From Actinomadura sp. DC4 (GTDB taxonomy: Bacteria; Actinomycetota; Actinomycetes; Streptosporangiales; Streptosporangiaceae), in contig NZ_JAUEQY010000002.1 of assembly GCF_030406325.1 (NCBI RefSeq), positions 62,001 through 126,000 on the forward strand: a stretch of 64,000 nt of DNA, in the 5' to 3' direction. The position numbers were made by a program, and so were the translations under genes. Below the pieces are notes generated by a model that was not told the DNA's origin, did not search any database, and was given only the letters and a program-made list of their open reading frames with translations. Within the stretch, counting starts at the first letter, position 1. Each line of letters begins with the position of its first letter. Positions 61,621 to 64,000 of this stretch are shown here, in pieces.

Positions 61621-62466
61621 ATGCCCAGGTATGAGCCGGTACCCGATGACACGGACCCGTGGGACCGGCCCCCTTCGGAGATCGACGTCAGCCGTCCCCA
61701 CGCCGCTCGCATGTACGACTACTACCTCGGCGGGAAGGACCACTTCGAGGCCGATCGGGTGACCGCGGAGAAGGCTCTGGAGAGCTGGAACGCGGTGCGT
61801 ACGGGAGTGCGCGAGAACCGTTCGTTCCTCGGTCGCGCCGTGCGCTACCTGGTCGAAGAGGCGGGCATCCGCCAGTTCCTGGACATCGGCACGGGCCTGC
61901 CGAGCGCGAACAACGTGCACGAGGTGGCCCAGTCGGTCGCCCCGGAGTCACGCGTGGTGTACGTCGACAACGACCCGATCGTTCTGGCCCACGCCAAGGC
62001 CCTGCTGACGGGCACGCCGGAGGGACGCACCGCGTTCATCCAGGCCGACCTGCGCGACCCGGAGAAGATCCTCTCCCACCCGACCACACGCGAGGTGCTG
62101 GACTTCGACCAGCCGATGGCCCTGCTACTGGTCGCCGTACTCCACTTCATCCCGGACGCGGACGACCCGGCCACCGTCGTCCGTACGCTGGTGGACGCCC
62201 TGCCGTCGGGCAGCTACGTGGTCTCCTCGCACGTCACACCGGAACACGACCCGGAGTCCGTACACGGCCTGGAAGAGTCGTACTGCACCGCCGGCGTCCC
62301 GGCCCAGGCCCGCCCGATGGAGGACTTCGTCCAGCTGGTCTTCGAGGGCCTGGAGATCGTCGACCCGGGCGTCGAAATCGTCTCCGACTGGCGCCCGGAC
62401 AGCACCGGTCCCCGCCCGACCGCGATCGAGGTCAGCAACTACGGCGGAGTAGCCCGCAAGCCGTAA
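61621..62466 (+). CDS. SAM-dependent methyltransferase, DUF574/PF04672 family (second copy)
   Basis: A 281-residue paralogue of the gene at 28512: SRPHAARMYDYYLGGKDHFE, LVEEAGIRQFLDIGTGLPSA (SAM motif I), VVYVDNDPIVLAHAKALL and LLLVAVLHFIPDADDP. ATG at 61621 (MPRYEPVPDDTDP) is preferred over upstream in-frame starts. The DUF574 family is expanded in actinomycetes, often near secondary metabolism or regulators; its substrate is unknown. Confidence 0.88.
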   Translation: MPRYEPVPDDTDPWDRPPSEIDVSRPHAARMYDYYLGGKDHFEADRVTAEKALESWNAVRTGVRENRSFLGRAVRYLVEEAGIRQFLDIGTGLPSANNVHEVAQSVAPESRVVYVDNDPIVLAHAKALLTGTPEGRTAFIQADLRDPEKILSHPTTREVLDFDQPMALLLVAVLHFIPDADDPATVVRTLVDALPSGSYVVSSHVTPEHDPESVHGLEESYCTAGVPAQARPMEDFVQLVFEGLEIVDPGVEIVSDWRPDSTGPRPTAIEVSNYGGVARKP

Positions 62467-62471
62467 CGCCG

Positions 62472-62570
62472 TCAGGCGGACCGTTCACCGTGTTCCGTAA
62501 CGGCCACCTCGACACAGTCACCTTCCTGGTTTCCGCTGTGGGAGCTCTTGCGCCACACGGGGGTACTCAC
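62472..62570 (-). CDS. Truncated DUF397 protein, 32 aa
   Basis: GTG at 62570 overlaps the upstream stop (GTGA) and opens VSTPVWRKSSHSGNQEGD then CVEVAVTEHGERSA. The W-RKSS-S and CVEVA motifs mark DUF397, but the normal second half (RDSKDP...GPVLTF...W) is missing. DUF397 genes follow XRE/DUF5753 regulators, as here. Confidence 0.6.
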   Translation of the reverse strand: MSTPVWRKSSHSGNQEGDCVEVAVTEHGERSA

Positions 62571-62764
62571 TGCATTGCCTCCATGATCTTTCTGATCAAC
62601 TCGCGGGATTGATCTTCTGGCAGCGCCTTCTGCCCAATACGGTCATAGCGCAGGACATAGTCGCGCACCTCGGTCGCGGAGGGCACTAATCTCCCTCCAC
62701 CGGTGGCCTCCGTGAACGCAACGTCGCCGGAAGCTCCGGTCATTACTTTGAAACTGCCGTTCAT
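62567..62764 (-). pseudogene. Detached C-terminal part of an XRE/DUF5753 regulator
   Basis: Sixty-five residues (MNGSFKVMTGASGDVAFTEA, later YVLRYDRIGQKALPEDQSRE) match the end of DUF5753 domains, which normally continue directly from the segment IGVRVVPDRRALISG of the upstream gene. The junction is an ATGA overlap one base out of frame, so a single-base deletion probably split a once intact regulator. Separate translation by coupling, or a sequencing error, remain possible. Confidence 0.6.
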
Positions 62765-63375
62765 CCCGAAATGAGCGCCCGCCGATCGGGGACGACACGT
62801 ACGCCGATGTTCGGCCGATCCGACACCTCTAGCAGGTAGGCGAGCTGCTTCCGCATCAGACTGGGGCCTCCCACGGGCCAGTCGATCACATTTTCGGTCA
62901 GCAACACCAATAGTACGGGCGGGGATTCGCGGGTCAAGATCTCCTGACGGGCCATGCGTCTCGCCACTATGTCATCTACGTTCGGCGCACCGCTCTCCAC
63001 GACCAGCGCGTGCGCGTACTCGGAGAGCTGGAGTAACCCTGGAACGACTTGGCTCTCGTAGACCTTGATCACGGACGCGTCGGACTCGATGTCCTGATGT
63101 TGCTTCAGCCAGTCCGGGTCGTGGCCGAGGCGGGCGTACCAGAGCATGGTGGCGAAGTGGCCGCCGGTGTCCCAGCGCTCGTCCAGGATCGCCGCCTGGC
63201 GTTCGTCGAGCTTGGCCTCGTTGTTCTCCAGGCGGGAAATGCTGGAGCGGGCGCAGTTGATCAGCTTGGCCAGCGCGTCGCCGGACAGGCCGCGCTGGAC
63301 TCGGTAGAGGCGCAGGTCGTGGGCCAGCCACGCCCAGATCGAGGACTTCGGGTCCGGTGACGGCTTGGGGAGCAC
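62761..63375 (-). CDS. XRE family regulator, DUF5753 type (split by frameshift)
   Basis: A 204-residue protein: N-terminal helix-turn-helix (LRLYRVQRGLSGDALAKLIN, ARSSISRLENNEAKL) and the first part of DUF5753 (VPGLLQLSEYAHALVVESG). It stops at RALISG, where the family normally has ~65 more residues; these occur in the next frame (62567-62764). GTG at 63375 has GGAGG 6 nt upstream. With DUF397 it belongs to an actinobacterial pair linked to RsbW-like ATPases, one of which is divergent here. Confidence 0.85.
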   Translation of the reverse strand: MLPKPSPDPKSSIWAWLAHDLRLYRVQRGLSGDALAKLINCARSSISRLENNEAKLDERQAAILDERWDTGGHFATMLWYARLGHDPDWLKQHQDIESDASVIKVYESQVVPGLLQLSEYAHALVVESGAPNVDDIVARRMARQEILTRESPPVLLVLLTENVIDWPVGGPSLMRKQLAYLLEVSDRPNIGVRVVPDRRALISG

Positions 63376-63491
63376 GGCACACCTCCGGGGCTTCCATTTT
63401 CTTCCGGGGATTTCGGGGAACGGCGACAGATTAACCCGCCCCTTGCATTCTTGTTCGCAGTTCCCGGACGAAAAGCAAGGAGGACAGAGGA

Positions 63492-63935
63492 TTGCACACG
63501 CGACGCCACGAAGAAGAGACGGAACCACCGCCGGAGAGACGCATCCGGTTTCCTCTTCCTCCGCATCCCATCGCGGCGGAACAGGCTCGGATCATCACGA
63601 GGATCACCCTCACCGACTGGACCATTGCCGACATAATCGACAGCGCCCTCATCATTACCACCGAGCTTGTCGCAAATGCACTAAAGCTCGGTGACGTCTT
63701 TCATCTCAGCCTTTCCCAGCAGGGCGGCGGCGTACTGATCGAGGTACGGGACAGCAGCGAGGCCCCGCCCGACCGCCGGCGGCCCTCCTCCGAGCGGGTC
63801 GACGGACGCGGGCTTCTCCTCGTCGAGGCGTGTGCGAAGGACTGGGGCTGGCGCCTGGAGGACCAGGGCGGCAAGACGATCTGGGCCGTCATCGACGCGG
63901 CCCCAGAAGGGCACGGAGATGCACAACGACGATGA
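63492..63935 (+). CDS. RsbW-like anti-sigma ATP-binding protein
   Basis: A 147-residue HATPase_c protein: RITLTDWTIADIIDSALIIT, the N-box TTELVANALKLG and G-boxes GVLIEVRDSSEAPPD and RVDGRGLLLVEACAKDWGWR. TTG at 63492 has AGGAGG 8 nt upstream. Typical partner of XRE/DUF397 genes; sequesters sigma or regulatory factors. The next gene starts 17 bp inside it. Confidence 0.85.
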   Translation: MHTRRHEEETEPPPERRIRFPLPPHPIAAEQARIITRITLTDWTIADIIDSALIITTELVANALKLGDVFHLSLSQQGGGVLIEVRDSSEAPPDRRRPSSERVDGRGLLLVEACAKDWGWRLEDQGGKTIWAVIDAAPEGHGDAQRR

Positions 63936-64000
63936 CCTGCTCAGACCACGAGAGGTGGCCGAGCTCTTCGGCGTCCGTACGACCACCATCGCCCGGTGGG
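63919..64000 (+). CDS. BldC/MerR-like DNA-binding protein (partial)
   Basis: The first 27 residues are visible: LLRPREVAELFGVRTTTIARW, a helix-turn-helix of the BldC/excisionase type. The rest lies beyond the right edge. It overlaps the ATPase gene end by 17 bp and may be co-transcribed. BldC proteins control sporulation and development genes in actinomycetes. Confidence 0.75.
   Translation, partial: MHNDDDLLRPREVAELFGVRTTTIARW

Overview
The window is high-GC DNA with dense, mostly short-gapped genes, GTG/ATG starts and strong GGAGG ribosome sites. Gene families such as DUF397/XRE pairs, a BldC-like regulator, SigG-like and ECF42-type sigma factors, DUF574 methyltransferases and DUF4132 proteins place it in an actinomycete chromosome. 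The frequent word CGTACG and the gene mix would suit a Streptosporangiales/Thermomonosporaceae-type genome, but the genus cannot be fixed from sequence alone.

Layout. 0-9.2 kb (minus): an operon of two tandem DUF4132 proteins (one with an N-terminal WGR domain), a MoxR-type AAA ATPase and the start of a DUF5682 protein, then a small conserved protein. 9.4-12.5 kb: a type II NADH dehydrogenase-like flavoprotein fused to a membrane module, coupled to a membrane protein carrying three copies of that module. 12.6-18.8 kb: regulators and small metabolic genes, including two decayed genes (GNAT, TetR), a PadR regulator with a double operator facing a membrane protein/carotenoid oxygenase pair, an atypical SDR facing a TetR, and a LysR facing a secreted beta-propeller. 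19.9-22.2 kb: an ECF42-type sigma factor, its DGPF partner and a DoxX protein, with matching divergent promoters. 22.2-23.6 kb: a fluoride riboswitch and crcB-DUF190-crcB operon. 23.7-32.6 kb: a histidine kinase without its usual phosphoacceptor histidine, a WYL regulator, a PP2C phosphatase, a DUF574 methyltransferase, a hydroxyacid-oxoacid transhydrogenase, and a SigG-like sigma factor with DUF899.

The standout is 32.6-34.2 kb. Fourteen tRNA genes plus one tRNA-like element form a minus-strand array. Upstream lie a promoter, a strong ribosome site, a 24-codon leader reading frame and a GC-rich hairpin with a T-rich tail that ends 5 nt before the first tRNA. The first 20 leader codons include all 11 amino acids served by the array (Trp, Arg, Gln, Leu, Ser, Glu, Met, Asn, Val, His, Tyr); the only others are Thr, twice. 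This looks like ribosome-mediated attenuation that senses charging of the same tRNA types and restores them when they run short. Several array tRNAs are odd: two Leu-anticodon tRNAs with short variable loops, three with C33, an Arg-GCG tRNA and a 64-nt tRNA-like element.

34.2-43.2 kb: a dipeptidase/aminotransferase pair, a YkvA-like protein, a VOC protein and P450 separated by a tandem 28-bp repeat, a kinase-like protein without a P-loop, and a large NACHT NTPase. 43.3-48 kb: one giant (1547 aa) toxin-like protein with a WXG100-like N-terminus and a zincin domain. 48.1-58.7 kb: LysR/MFS, a siderophore-interacting flavoprotein, small membrane proteins, a large catalase, a fasciclin lipoprotein with a sulfite-oxidase-like membrane enzyme, a PQQ-like propeller and a polysaccharide deacetylase. 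59-64 kb: an Arg-rich repeat membrane protein, a second DUF574 methyltransferase, a split XRE/DUF397 locus, an RsbW-like ATPase and the start of a BldC-like regulator.
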